A stretch of 64,000 bases of DNA, taken from assembly GCA_020137815.1 (NCBI GenBank), contig CM035355.1, positions 4,574,520-4,638,519 on the forward strand, in the 5' to 3' direction. The notes beneath the pieces are model-generated. The model did no database searches and was not told the DNA's origin. It saw only the letters and a list, made by a program, of their open reading frames with translations. Below, piece after piece: positions 24,005 to 45,882 of this stretch (position 1 is the stretch's first letter; every line of letters starts with the position of its first letter). The stretch comes from Hormiphora californensis. Its lineage: Eukaryota; Ctenophora; Tentaculata; Cydippida; Pleurobrachiidae. A program made the position numbers and the translations under genes.

Positions 24005-36224
<12,220 letters not shown>

Positions 36225-37155
36225 GATAGACACAACCACCATTCCCATTAGCTGTTATATCCCCATTTATCGGTCTTACCCCCTGAGATGTGTGCGCCAT
36301 GTTACTTCTCCCGTTCTTAATTAGCTGTTATTATTACCCTCCCCTTCCATAAAGTTGTTCTTCATACCCTGTCTGGCGCCGCCTGACCCCCTTTTGATAG
36401 TGTGCTATCAGATCGGGTCGGCCCCACCGCCAGACAGCTCCTATATACCTGGCCGGCTCTGATTACTGAGTTGAGCTGGTCTTCACTTCAGAGAGAATCA
36501 CCAAAATTCCAAAGACAGTTTTTTGTTGCGTGTGCTGCTGTGTGCGTACCTGATATAGGACACGTTGCTAGGTTACACCTGCATGTTGCTAGGTTACACC
36601 TGCATGTTACACATGGGTTGCTAGGTTACACTTGTGGGTTGCTAGGTTACACCTATTGTTGTTCGCAGTTTACTCACACAACAGATCACGTTCTATATCG
36701 TCGATATATATATTTCTTTTTCAAGATTTGTACGTTCTTTATTATTTCACTGTGTTCTCAAGATATCCCGAGTTTTATTTTGTATCTGTACATGGTGAAC
36801 AAGGACTCCTCTAGCTCTCCTTAGCTCCCGAATCTGAAACAGCTTGTCAAGAAGCGAGAGAGAAAGTAGTGCGGGGTTGGGGGTGACAAGAGTGAGAAGA
36901 AGGTGGAGAAAAAGTGGATTTAGGGTAAGGAACGGCTGTCAGAGCATTGGTCTGACCCTATTCTCGCAAGAACTGTGGTCAGAGCATTGACCTGACAGAG
37001 GAACAGGGGATCGGAAAGATTTGAGTTCAAAGTAATAAACGTTAAATTGTAGAGTTGTAAGAAATTAAGTTTGGTCATTTCAACACACATGTATCAACTG
37101 AGCGTCTCTCAACTTTAGAGTGTCTCTCATTTTCTGTCACACACTGTCTCTCTCT
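36225..37155. other. Between convergent SLC34 and coiled-coil genes
   Basis: Contains both 3' untranslated regions. GTTGCTAGGTTACACCTGCA-like units recur about five times at 36565-36660, and a 65-bp inverted repeat with GTCAGAGCATTG(G/A)(T/C)CTGAC is at 36928-36993. No gene is seen. Confidence 0.5.
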
Positions 37156-40100
37156 CTACCTGTAGTTCTCCCTCACACTCCTCCTTTCAGGGGGTGGCCT
37201 CTTCACACTGGATGTATAATGGGTCCTTGTGGCAGCCTGCGGGGGTGGAGACCGGGCGGACCTTGAGGGGGCTGTCCTGTGTGTAGTAGCTCGGGATGTT
37301 GGTGGGGGTGATCGGGCTGCCCTTCGGATTGCTGCTGGTGATCGTGGGGCTCGTCTTCCCACTGTGGTACTGGATCGGGGAGGTGAGGACCGGGGTCGGC
37401 CACCTAGAATTGGTCGGGAGGAGGGAGGTGGTGATCTCTTGTTGTATCGACCCACTGAGGACCCAGTTGTTGATCTAGGAGGGGGCCCTGTACCTGAAGG
37501 GAGGGGTAGGGGTGTTAAAACACTTTTGAGGTCAGGAAGTACTGTGTTTTTAGACAAAGGAACGATGAAGAGGCCAACTAGAAAAGAAATAAGAACGAGA
37601 CTAAAAATAATCACTTACTCCGTGCAACCGGCTTGTAAGACTCATTGCGAACACTAATCTGGAAGTTCTCCCGGCTGCTCATACTCTTGAATGTTGGGAT
37701 GGAAGGTTTTGGTGTTCGAAGGAGACCTCCAGCCCCTACAGTTGGTGCGGATCTTCTGCTGCTGTGTGTGTGGTGGGCATCAGGTGAGGATCTGGAGTGG
37801 TGTATCGGACGGAGGGGTGCATTTCGGAGTGGTGGAGATCGGCGTCTGAGGAGAGAGAGAGTCATTAGGAATAGACAGTGTCAGGTGTCTAGACAGACAC
37901 TTGGTAAATGTAATTCATGTTGTTGTTTTGTGTACCGCGAATGAATGAGAAGTGTGCAATAGAGGTAGCGCGCATTAAACCGATACCAACACAATGTACT
38001 TTTATTACAAACTTCCCTGCGCGCCGGCCTACCTTGTAGGAGTTGGACTGGACCGGCGGGTTGCCCTGAGAGGGGGAGGGGACATGGCCCTTTTCTTGAG
38101 AGATGGTCCTGAACTAGAGGGTCCCCCTCCGCTAACTCTCTTCCTTATCATATCCCTGTTACCCCCACTGAAACAGAATGTTATCACTATGTGTTTTCAG
38201 TTAGCACGCCAAATTTGGAGTTTAGCCAAAAAGCAACAATTCTAAATTAAGCCTCAGTTTTTCTCGAGAAGACTATCTCAATTCTCACACACATACCCCG
38301 ATAATCTCGAAGTACTATGTTTTGGTTCGGGAGTACCACCCCGTACAGCTCGTCTCTCAGTGGGAGTGCCGCCTCTAACAGCCCTTCTCTCAGGACGTGT
38401 CACAGGGGAGGGAGCCCTAACTGGGGATCTGGATTTGTTTCCTGCTGCTGTACTAGAAGGGGCGGAGCGGGAGGAGGAGCCACGATGGGCAGCTGGTCTG
38501 CTATCACGGTGTCGACTAGAACGACGGGGACTCAACTGAAGTGGGGATGTGAAATAGTGATAAAGAAACAAGAAAATGTGTCTGATCAATTTAGTCCTAC
38601 CTCTTTTTCAGCGTCACTGTCTGATACATCAGAGGGCTCGTACAAGAAGCTCTCATACTCAGTAGGTCGAGAATCAGGATTGTCAACTGAAATGAGAGAT
38701 AGGTTGTTAGAAAACCCTACACAGATTAGGAGTTTATAATCCCTGGGGAAATTCAGAAGTGTTGTGTGGAGACTGAGGTGCAGGGTGGTCTATCAAAGAG
38801 ACACAATTTACTATTTTCCGTTTCTTTATTTCCCCTCGCAGCATGTACACATATTGGTGTATATTCGCAGCACATATTCTGGTAATCTAATTGTAAAACT
38901 CTCCGGGGGCACCATTTCCACTATACGTCCGAGGGTTCGACATTATTATATGTCGACCCAATCCGTGTAAAGTATCTAATGAACATCCTCGATACATCGT
39001 GTTTGTGGGTTGTTATTATACCATGTAATAACTTGGTAATTGTATAACTCACTGGTGCCTGATTACCTTTATAAACCCTCCACTGTAGCAACTTATCGTA
39101 AAGTACATCAAGTCGTCTCTCATATCGTGTCATCCTATTAACATATCTCCTCCTCACACCATCACCCCCACACAGATACCTATCAATATGATTTGATACC
39201 TCGAGGAGGCTCACTATTACCGCATCTAACTCCTCAAGAGAGAGTTTCAAGGTGGCCATACTGCCGTGTTTGAGGACAGATCGGGCCGATTTTTGGAGTT
39301 CCCTCTGCCTGGTGTCCTCTATAAGGAAGGTACGTTTGTTGTCAACTTTGAAACCCTTTTCCTCCTTCAGCTCTTTCACGTGATCGGACCGTTTTTTCTT
39401 CAGGTCCGCCAGTGTGTCTGATGTTTCACGGCGTGCATTCGACGCATTGTCTCGATCCCTAGGGCAATCGTGTAATTCCTCGTGGACATTGGACACCCAC
39501 CAATACATTGAGGAGGATAGAGAGAGGAGGATAGAAAGAGAGGATAGAGAAAGAGGGCGGTATCTAGCATCATAGCGAAATTTCAATCATAAAACGACTT
39601 ACTTGGATAGTTCTGCAATTTTTTGCAAGGCAGCCATTGCTTTATCATCCTCCTTATCATTAGTGTAGACAGTCACCTGTGGGGAGGGGTGGTAATCACG
39701 TGATGTCCATATATGGTATTATGAACCACGTGATGCCCATATATGGTGTTATAAACCACGTGATACCCAAATATGGTGTTATAAACCACGTGATACCCAA
39801 ATATGGTGTTATAAACCACGTGATGCCCATATATGGTGCTATTACCTTCTTTCGGAGCCTTTCTATCTGGCTCGCAAAGTTATTGGTGGTTGAACGAAGT
39901 TTTCGAAGATCATAGTGCTCCAAATCAATCTGCTCCTGGAGCTCGTCCAAATATTTCATCTAATGGTGAATTAGTAGAATGCAATTGAAGGAGCAAGATT
40001 GTTATTAATGTGGGATGCTTGATGATGATTAAGTTAAAAAATAAATTTCATACCTCTTCCAACTTTTCTTCCTCTGTCAAGGTACATTCGATCTCCTTCT

Positions 40101-40836
40101 CTTTTTCCTTTTCTTCCTTCTCTTCATCGCCATCTTTTGGGGCACCTTCATTATCATCTAGGAAACGATGTTATTTACTAAAAACTATGCCATATTTCAT
40201 ACAGTGGGACTCCGAAGTGGAACTCCGAAGTCCAATCGTGATTTACTATTTTGTGCAGATTACTGTTTCCCGAAGCAGACCGGTAAGTCTGACTACGAAC
40301 CTTCTTTCTCCTTTTCATTATCGTCCTCCCTATCCTCCCTATCTTCCCTATCTTCTTCATCTTCATCTTCAGGTTCATGCGAGAAATCCATCTCTTCGTT
40401 GTGTATCTGTACACCATCTTCCTCCTCACCTAGAGCAACATCGTCCCTGATGAGAGTATATAATTATTATTCATAGGAGTCGTTTAAAGCAGTTTGGAGT
40501 CGCCTTGCTCAACCGTTTCTCACCGAACGTAGATCCCCGATCATACATTTTGGAGTCATTGGATCTCAGAACTGTTGCTTTAAAATATTTCAAAACTTGT
40601 AGTTGTTAAAGTTACCCATAAAGATTTTCTTCGTCGTATCTATCATCCTGATCCCTTATAAAATCTTCCTCTTCTTCTTCTCCATCCCTCCCAATATCTT
40701 CTGCTTGTTCCTGACACTCCTCATCATCAGGAAACGCTGAGAGAGAGAATATAATAGAGGTTACTGATTAGAAATAAAGAGAGAGAGAGAGAGAGTGTGA
40801 GAGAGAGGGAGGGAGAGAGATAGAGAGAGCGAAAGG

Positions 40837-40870
<34 letters not shown>

Positions 40871-41300
40871 TAGAGCGAGAGAATATAGAGATTGAGAGAG
40901 AGATAGAGAGAAAGAAGCTCTTGTACAAGTTGATTAACAGTGGGACAAGTATATAACAGTGACTGGATCTGGATTTCATTTCACTGCCATATTCTTACCT
41001 TCTATACAGTCTTCCTCTCCCTCAACGCAATCACCCTCCTCCTCAACATAGTCTTCGTACAAATCCTCCTGGAGAAAACAGAGAGATTAGATTGACAACA
41101 ATTACACCAGTTTTTTACCCGTATTCGACATCACATATTTCCGGCCTATACAGTTAGTGATCATAAAGTGAGAAAATGAGAAACTTCTAGACACACAGAC
41201 ACACAACAGACAGTGCAGATATCACACACATAGAGTACACACATTCCAGACAGGGATCAAATACCTGAGTCACGTCCTCGGTTTTTCCGTCGTCAGACAT
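37156..41300 (-). CDS. Acidic, coiled-coil, RS-rich protein, 681 aa, 13 exons
   Basis: I do not recognise the family. Exons are 41300-41265, 41068-40999, 40736-40616, 40446-40301, 40157-40054, 39959-39846, 39676-39603, 39458-39067, 38686-38601, 38535-38297, 38131-38033, 37845-37619 and 37493-37156, all phase-consistent. Residues 1-190 are very acidic (repeats such as EDREDREDRED). Next is a helical, heptad-like region from MKYLDELQEQIDLEHYDLRK through RMTRYERRLDVLYDKLLQWR. The last third is Ser/Arg/Pro-rich (RRSSRHRDSR, RRAVRGGTP twice, RSPPPTSRATTHRT) and ends VRENYR. The layout suggests a nuclear or cytoskeletal scaffold; RS tails are common in splicing and mRNP factors, but there is no RNA-binding domain. 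The exon 39458 start was chosen by phase among two AGs. Confidence 0.75.
39695..39845. repeat. Five-copy CArG/E-box array filling an intron
   Basis: On the minus strand the unit CACCATATATGGGCATCACG then TGGTTTATAA repeats about five times and occupies nearly the whole 169-bp intron between exons 39959-39846 and 39676-39603. It starts 8 bp after the donor. It is the same unit as 24091-24182, and two copies have CAAATATGG instead of the CArG form. Confidence 0.88.
40773..40915. repeat. GA-rich microsatellite in intron
   Basis: Imperfect (GA)n tract between two exons of the coiled-coil gene. On the transcribed strand it is a CT tract, and a long pyrimidine run upstream of an exon could aid 3' splice-site recognition. 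Confidence 0.8.
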
Positions 41301-41758
41301 GGCTCTGGTTGCTAGAAAGAATTGAAAAGTGTTTTAAACTGGTAAATAAAACAGTGAATTAATAAAACAACAATTTTGGGATATGAAAAATAAAACTTTA
41401 TCTCTCAAGGTTTATCTGTTTATCTGTTATCATACATTATCACTACATGCTAAAATTTGTTTCAAACCAAACACTGATAAATTAAAAAATGGAGTTAAAA
41501 CACACCAAATCAAATGCTACCCGTTTACGACCGAACCCCGGAATTTGAACCGATCAATTTCAATGACGAACATTATTTAATGAGTTATGGAAAGTGCGGC
41601 TGCATCCAGAATGTTCACTAGGCTCTGAGTAATAAGTCTCTTAAAAGTGTACACGCATTGGCAGCAGAAAATCACCATATAATTAGACAACTGGATTCCT
41701 CAAAATATGTCATTTGTCCATCTGATCAGTTTCAATTTGTACCTGTACCCTGATCTGA
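41301..41758. other. Between two minus-strand genes
   Basis: This is upstream of the coiled-coil gene start and downstream of the BTB-RRM stop, so it should hold a promoter and a 3' end. I cannot point to defined elements. Confidence 0.4.
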
Positions 41759-43132
41759 TTAAACAGCCGAAGAAGGCATTGGTTTCTGTTTTGGTCCTGG
41801 TTTCTTACCACCGGGAGGTTTTCTAGGAGCTGAGGAAGGTTGGAAGGTATTTGATCCAGCTTTCTTTCCCGGTGGAGGAGGAGGAGGAGGATTGTTCTGT
41901 TTATATTCCTTCACGTCGACAGGAACGTTATTAACCCGATAAATAGCTCCCTGCCCCGCCATTGTAAGAACTTTCTTTGCCTCGGGCAGGTAGGCGAATT
42001 CAACAAAAGCAATATGTTTACGTACGTCAACTCTCACTATTGTTCCGCAGTGCGAGAATGCTGCATGGACCTGGGCTTCAGTCGCATTATCAGGTAGCCC
42101 TCCAATGAAAATCTTCTTTCTAGGATCAGGGGCAAAGGGTTTGTTGGTGTTGTTGTTCTGATTTGGTTTCCTTTGGGCCGGTTTTTGGTTGGCATTAGGT
42201 TTAAATTCTGGCACCGGTTTCTGTTTTCTCTCCCGTTTCTTCTTCCCTGATGTGGTGCTAGCCACTGTAGAGGATACCACACTCTCCTCTCCCTCACTCT
42301 CCTCAGAAACCTCACCTTTATCAGCAACAACTGGTGCTGGTACTACTGCACTCGATTTAGCTGCAAAGTAACTCTGTTGTAGGGCCATGATCTGCTTCAT
42401 TTGTTCCATTGAGGTGCCCTCTGTGGACAGGGTAGTGATGAAGGAGTTGAAGTCAGCAACATCACTAAAAATAGAACTGAAATCTATCTCCGGAGATTTC
42501 TCCAAAACCAGAGCCACATTTTCAGGGGATTTCTGAGCAAAACTGCTCAGCAGTACGTTACCATTGGCAGGTTTCAGTTTGAGGATTTTAAAAAACAGTT
42601 CCACGTCCACTTCCTCACTGTTCAACAACTTTTGTGAAGTCTCATTACCCACCGCATTGACATTCTTGTTCAGGAAATTGGTGACAATCTGAACAACCTG
42701 ACTCCGGTGAGCGTTGTCCTGGAGTTTCTGTGCCACCCTGTACAAAAAGAAGGAATTCCTAGCATCAATATTGGATTTAATCCAGTTCCTACACCGAGTA
42801 AAGAGATCCTGTACCCCGTACACACTCCCAAACTGTGTGGTAGTCTCAATGTTCTGGAGGGAGAGGTCCAGGGGTGCTCCGTACAGGAACTCCAGACATT
42901 TTATCAGGTCCTGGTTGGATGCCCCGGGCACTTCATCCAACACCAACACACTCCCCCCAAAGGGGAACATGGCCAACTCACCCCGGAATAGGGCCTCCAG
43001 CACAGGGCTCTGCTGGGAGAGCACCATCCCCGAGCAGGAGAACTGCTTTCCACCTATCTGGAGGGTGACGGTGTGGGGGAAGGAGGCATCCCCTAGGAAT
43101 CGGAGGAAATCACGGTCCAGGGATAGGGACAT
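41759..43132 (-). CDS. BTB-RRM fusion protein, 457 aa, intronless
   Basis: One uninterrupted frame. Residues about 18-125 are a BTB/POZ domain (FPHTVTLQIGGKQFSCSG, then LVLDEVPGASNQDLIKCLEF). Residues 126-260 are helical and sit where a BACK domain would be (NSFFLYRVAQKLQDNAHRSQ). A charged linker (GKKKRERKQKP) leads to an RRM at about 340-411, with RNP2-like IFIGGL and RNP1-like IAFVEFAY, then a proline run and basic tail. BTB domains dimerise and often recruit CUL3, and RRMs bind RNA. The combination in one chain is unusual, and a role linking RNA binding to assembly or ubiquitylation is inference. It is one of two near-identical tandem copies. Lack of introns in an intron-rich region suggests retroposition or a rapidly evolving family. 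Confidence 0.85.
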   Translation of the reverse strand: MSLSLDRDFLRFLGDASFPHTVTLQIGGKQFSCSGMVLSQQSPVLEALFRGELAMFPFGGSVLVLDEVPGASNQDLIKCLEFLYGAPLDLSLQNIETTTQFGSVYGVQDLFTRCRNWIKSNIDARNSFFLYRVAQKLQDNAHRSQVVQIVTNFLNKNVNAVGNETSQKLLNSEEVDVELFFKILKLKPANGNVLLSSFAQKSPENVALVLEKSPEIDFSSIFSDVADFNSFITTLSTEGTSMEQMKQIMALQQSYFAAKSSAVVPAPVVADKGEVSEESEGEESVVSSTVASTTSGKKKRERKQKPVPEFKPNANQKPAQRKPNQNNNTNKPFAPDPRKKIFIGGLPDNATEAQVHAAFSHCGTIVRVDVRKHIAFVEFAYLPEAKKVLTMAGQGAIYRVNNVPVDVKEYKQNNPPPPPPPGKKAGSNTFQPSSAPRKPPGGKKPGPKQKPMPSSAV

Positions 43133-43464
43133 GACACACGCACTGTCCCTGTAGTAGGGGGAGTTTAGGTTTCAGTGGGTTGGGGTTTAGTAGATAGGGG
43201 TGAGTGGTGAGGGGACTGGTGGGAGGGGGTGTCATAAAAATAATCTGGTCTTACAAGCATTGAAAAAAATCACAAACATGGCAACAAAAATCATTAAAAA
43301 AATAACTTATTCTCAAAAATCCCAAAAATAACAAAATCAAAATACATTCTTCTAACCAAACAAAATCCCAACAAAATACAATGACTGGGCACAGATAGCT
43401 TCCAGTACAGGGAGGGGAGGCTCTTTGAGGAGCTGAAACCCGTAAAGTATCTGTACAAAGAGGA
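43133..43464. other. Spacer between tandem BTB genes
   Basis: Holds the upstream region of the BTB-RRM gene and the 3' end of the BTB paralogue. It has G-rich repeats (GGGTTTAGTAGATAGGGGTG) at 43160-43235. No other gene is visible. Confidence 0.45.
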
Positions 43465-44739
43465 CTACAAGACTACAAGAACAGATTCTGGTGCTGATTT
43501 CTGCTTTGCTGGCTTTTTCTTGCCAACTTTAGGAACGGGTAAAGCCATTTCAGGAGTTGAATCCTGGGGCATCTCGTCCGGATTCTGGACTTGGTTTTTC
43601 TGATTGGGATTTTGTTGCTCTTTAGCTTGTTGTTTCTTTTTCTTTCCTCTCTGCTTCTTTGTCGCTGCTACTCCAATACCAGCAACTGCTGGAGATACAA
43701 CACTTTCCTCCCCTTCCTTCTCTTTAGCAACATTTTGATTTGTAGCAGGGGGAGTTGGATTATTGGCATTGTTGTTTTGTTTTGGTTTTCTTTGGGCCGA
43801 CTTTTGGTTGGCATTTGACACCGGTTTTTGTTTTTTCTCCCGTTTCTTCTTCCCTGATGTATTACTTGCCACTGTAGAAGACACCACACTCTCCTCTCCC
43901 TCACTCTCCTCAGAAACCTCACCTTTATCAGCAACAACTGGTGCTGATACTACTGCACTCGATTTAGCTGCAAAGTAACTCTGTTGTAGGGCCATGATCT
44001 GCTTCATTTGTTCCATTGAGGTGCCCTCTGTGGACAGGGTAGTGATGAAGGAGTTGAAGTCAGCAACATCACTAAAAATAGAACTGAAATCTATCTCCGG
44101 AGATTTCTCCAAAACCAGAGCCACATTTTCGGAGGATTTCTGTGCAAAACTGCTCAGCAGTACGTTGCCATTGGCAGGTTTCAGTTTGAGGATCTTAAAA
44201 AACAGTTCCACATCCACTTCCTCACTGTTCAACAACTTTTGTGAAGTCTCATTACCCACCGCATTGACATTCTTGTTCAGGAAATTGGTGACAATCTGGT
44301 CAACCTGACTCCGGTGAGCGTTGTCCTGGAGTTTCTGGGCCACCCTGTACAAAAAGAAGGAATTCCTAGCATCAATATTGGATTTAATCCAGTTCCTACA
44401 CCGGGTAAAGAGATCCTGAACCCCGTACACACTCCCAAACTGTGTGGTAGTCTCAATATTCTGGAGGGAGAGGTCCAGGGGTGCACCGTACATGAACTCC
44501 AGACATTTTATCAGGTCCTGGTTGGATGCCCCGGGCACTTCATCCAACACCAACACACTCCCCCCAAAGGGGAACATGGCCAACTCACCCCGGAATAGGG
44601 CCTCCAGCACAGGGCTCTGCTGGGATAGCACCATCCCCGAGCAGGAGAACTGCTTTCCACCTATCTGGAGGGTGACGGTGTGGGGGAAGGAGGGATCCCC
44701 CAGGAATCGGAGGAAATCACGGTCCAGGGATAGGGACAT
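43465..44739 (-). CDS. BTB protein, tandem paralogue without RRM, 424 aa
   Basis: Nearly identical to 41759-43132 for the first 300 or so codons (BTB plus helical region), then diverges sharply after the KKREKKQKPVSNANQKSA stretch. Instead of the RRM it has a Lys/Gln/Asn-rich tail (KKQRGKKKKQQAKEQQNPNQ) with an extra EGEESVV block and ends ESVLVVL. I start it at the Met matching the paralogue; an in-frame Met three codons upstream (44748) is possible. The BTB part could form mixed dimers with the RRM form and act as a competitor (inference). Confidence 0.85.
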   Translation of the reverse strand: MSLSLDRDFLRFLGDPSFPHTVTLQIGGKQFSCSGMVLSQQSPVLEALFRGELAMFPFGGSVLVLDEVPGASNQDLIKCLEFMYGAPLDLSLQNIETTTQFGSVYGVQDLFTRCRNWIKSNIDARNSFFLYRVAQKLQDNAHRSQVDQIVTNFLNKNVNAVGNETSQKLLNSEEVDVELFFKILKLKPANGNVLLSSFAQKSSENVALVLEKSPEIDFSSIFSDVADFNSFITTLSTEGTSMEQMKQIMALQQSYFAAKSSAVVSAPVVADKGEVSEESEGEESVVSSTVASNTSGKKKREKKQKPVSNANQKSAQRKPKQNNNANNPTPPATNQNVAKEKEGEESVVSPAVAGIGVAATKKQRGKKKKQQAKEQQNPNQKNQVQNPDEMPQDSTPEMALPVPKVGKKKPAKQKSAPESVLVVL

Positions 44740-44802
44740 GACACACACACTGTCCCTGTAGTCAGATATGGGGTTGAGATTCGGGGGTTTAGAACTGTTT
44801 TA

Positions 44803-44985
44803 GTGGCGGGTGGGGTTTTAGTGGCGGGTGGGGTTTTAGTGGCGGCTGGGGTTTTAGTGGCGGATGGGGGTTTCGTGACGGGTGGGGTTTTAGTGGCGGG
44901 TGGGGTTTTAGTGGTGGGTGAGGTTTTAGTGGCGGGCGCGGCGGGGTTTTAGTGGCGGGTGAGGTTTTAGTGGCGGGCGGGGGTT
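44803..44985. repeat. Minisatellite, unit about 20 bp
   Basis: GTTTTAGTGGCGGGTGGGG repeated about nine times with G/C variants, directly upstream of the BTB paralogue. Confidence 0.85.
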
Positions 44986-45109
44986 ATTATATAGACAGCG
45001 ATTGAACTCCCCACTATGGATTGCACAGTATAACCTCCAATCCTCTCCACAGTGGAGAGCACGGAGAGTTAAATATGATAGTATAGTAGAGAGAGAATCA
45101 TTGAGGAAA

Positions 45110-45420
45110 ACCGCCTTCGTAGCGTTATAATAATTATTCATTTGCTCAATGGAGCGATCGGGATAGCATATAAACGAGGGATTGCTACGTACACAGTCAG
45201 CTTACAACAATAAGCTATAATAATGATAACTGATTGTTGTAAGCTGATTGCGTGCAGCAATCCCTCATTGAGGAAAATGACCTTCGTAGCGTTATAATTA
45301 TAACTGATTGTTGAAAGCTTACAACAATCGTCAATCAGTTATAATTATTATAACAGATTGTTGTAAGTTGACTGTGTGTAGCAATCCCTCGTTTACTTAT
45401 ATGCTATCCCTCGCACCCTA
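45110..45420. repeat. Foldback region with nested hairpins
   Basis: GATAGCATATAAACGAGGGA and GTACACAGTCAGCTTACAAC near 45160-45215 pair with complementary sequence at 45365-45415. The middle has several copies of AACTGATTGTTGTAAGCTGA and its complement. Confidence 0.7.
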
Positions 45421-45882
45421 GATCAATTGAAGCTTTTGTCTCTCCTTAGTCCTTTTACTTGTAGATTCACAAATCGAAGTTTTTCAAAAACAAAATACAG
45501 CGATGATTTTTAAAGTGAGAGTGAACCGAATCAGAATTGGACAAGTTTCTTGTAGGTAGTAGAGATTAGCTCTCTGAATTATAGTATCTAGAGGGAGAGG
45601 GGTTAATATCATCAAGGATATTATAGGATAATCGGTGATCGAGATGGATGGAGGGGCCAAGCATAGCCCTCTTAGCTGCATTAGACAACACGCACACATT
45701 ACATCGCTTGGCTTTATTATATTATATCTGAAGGCATCCTGTATCGTCTATTGTTATTATTATTCTTATCAGTTGACTATTCCCTGATTCATGCTCTCTT
45801 ATCTAACATTATTAACGTGTAGGCGAGAATAATAATGATTCCGCCTCGATGACGATGTTATAGCTATTCCCCGCTAAGAGTC

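Larger units (their letters stand above)
44740..45882. other. Shared upstream region of divergent genes
   Basis: Lies between the minus-strand BTB gene and the plus-strand pentraxin-like gene. It contains a minisatellite (44803-44985) and a foldback region (45110-45420). Promoter elements were not identified. Confidence 0.45.
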
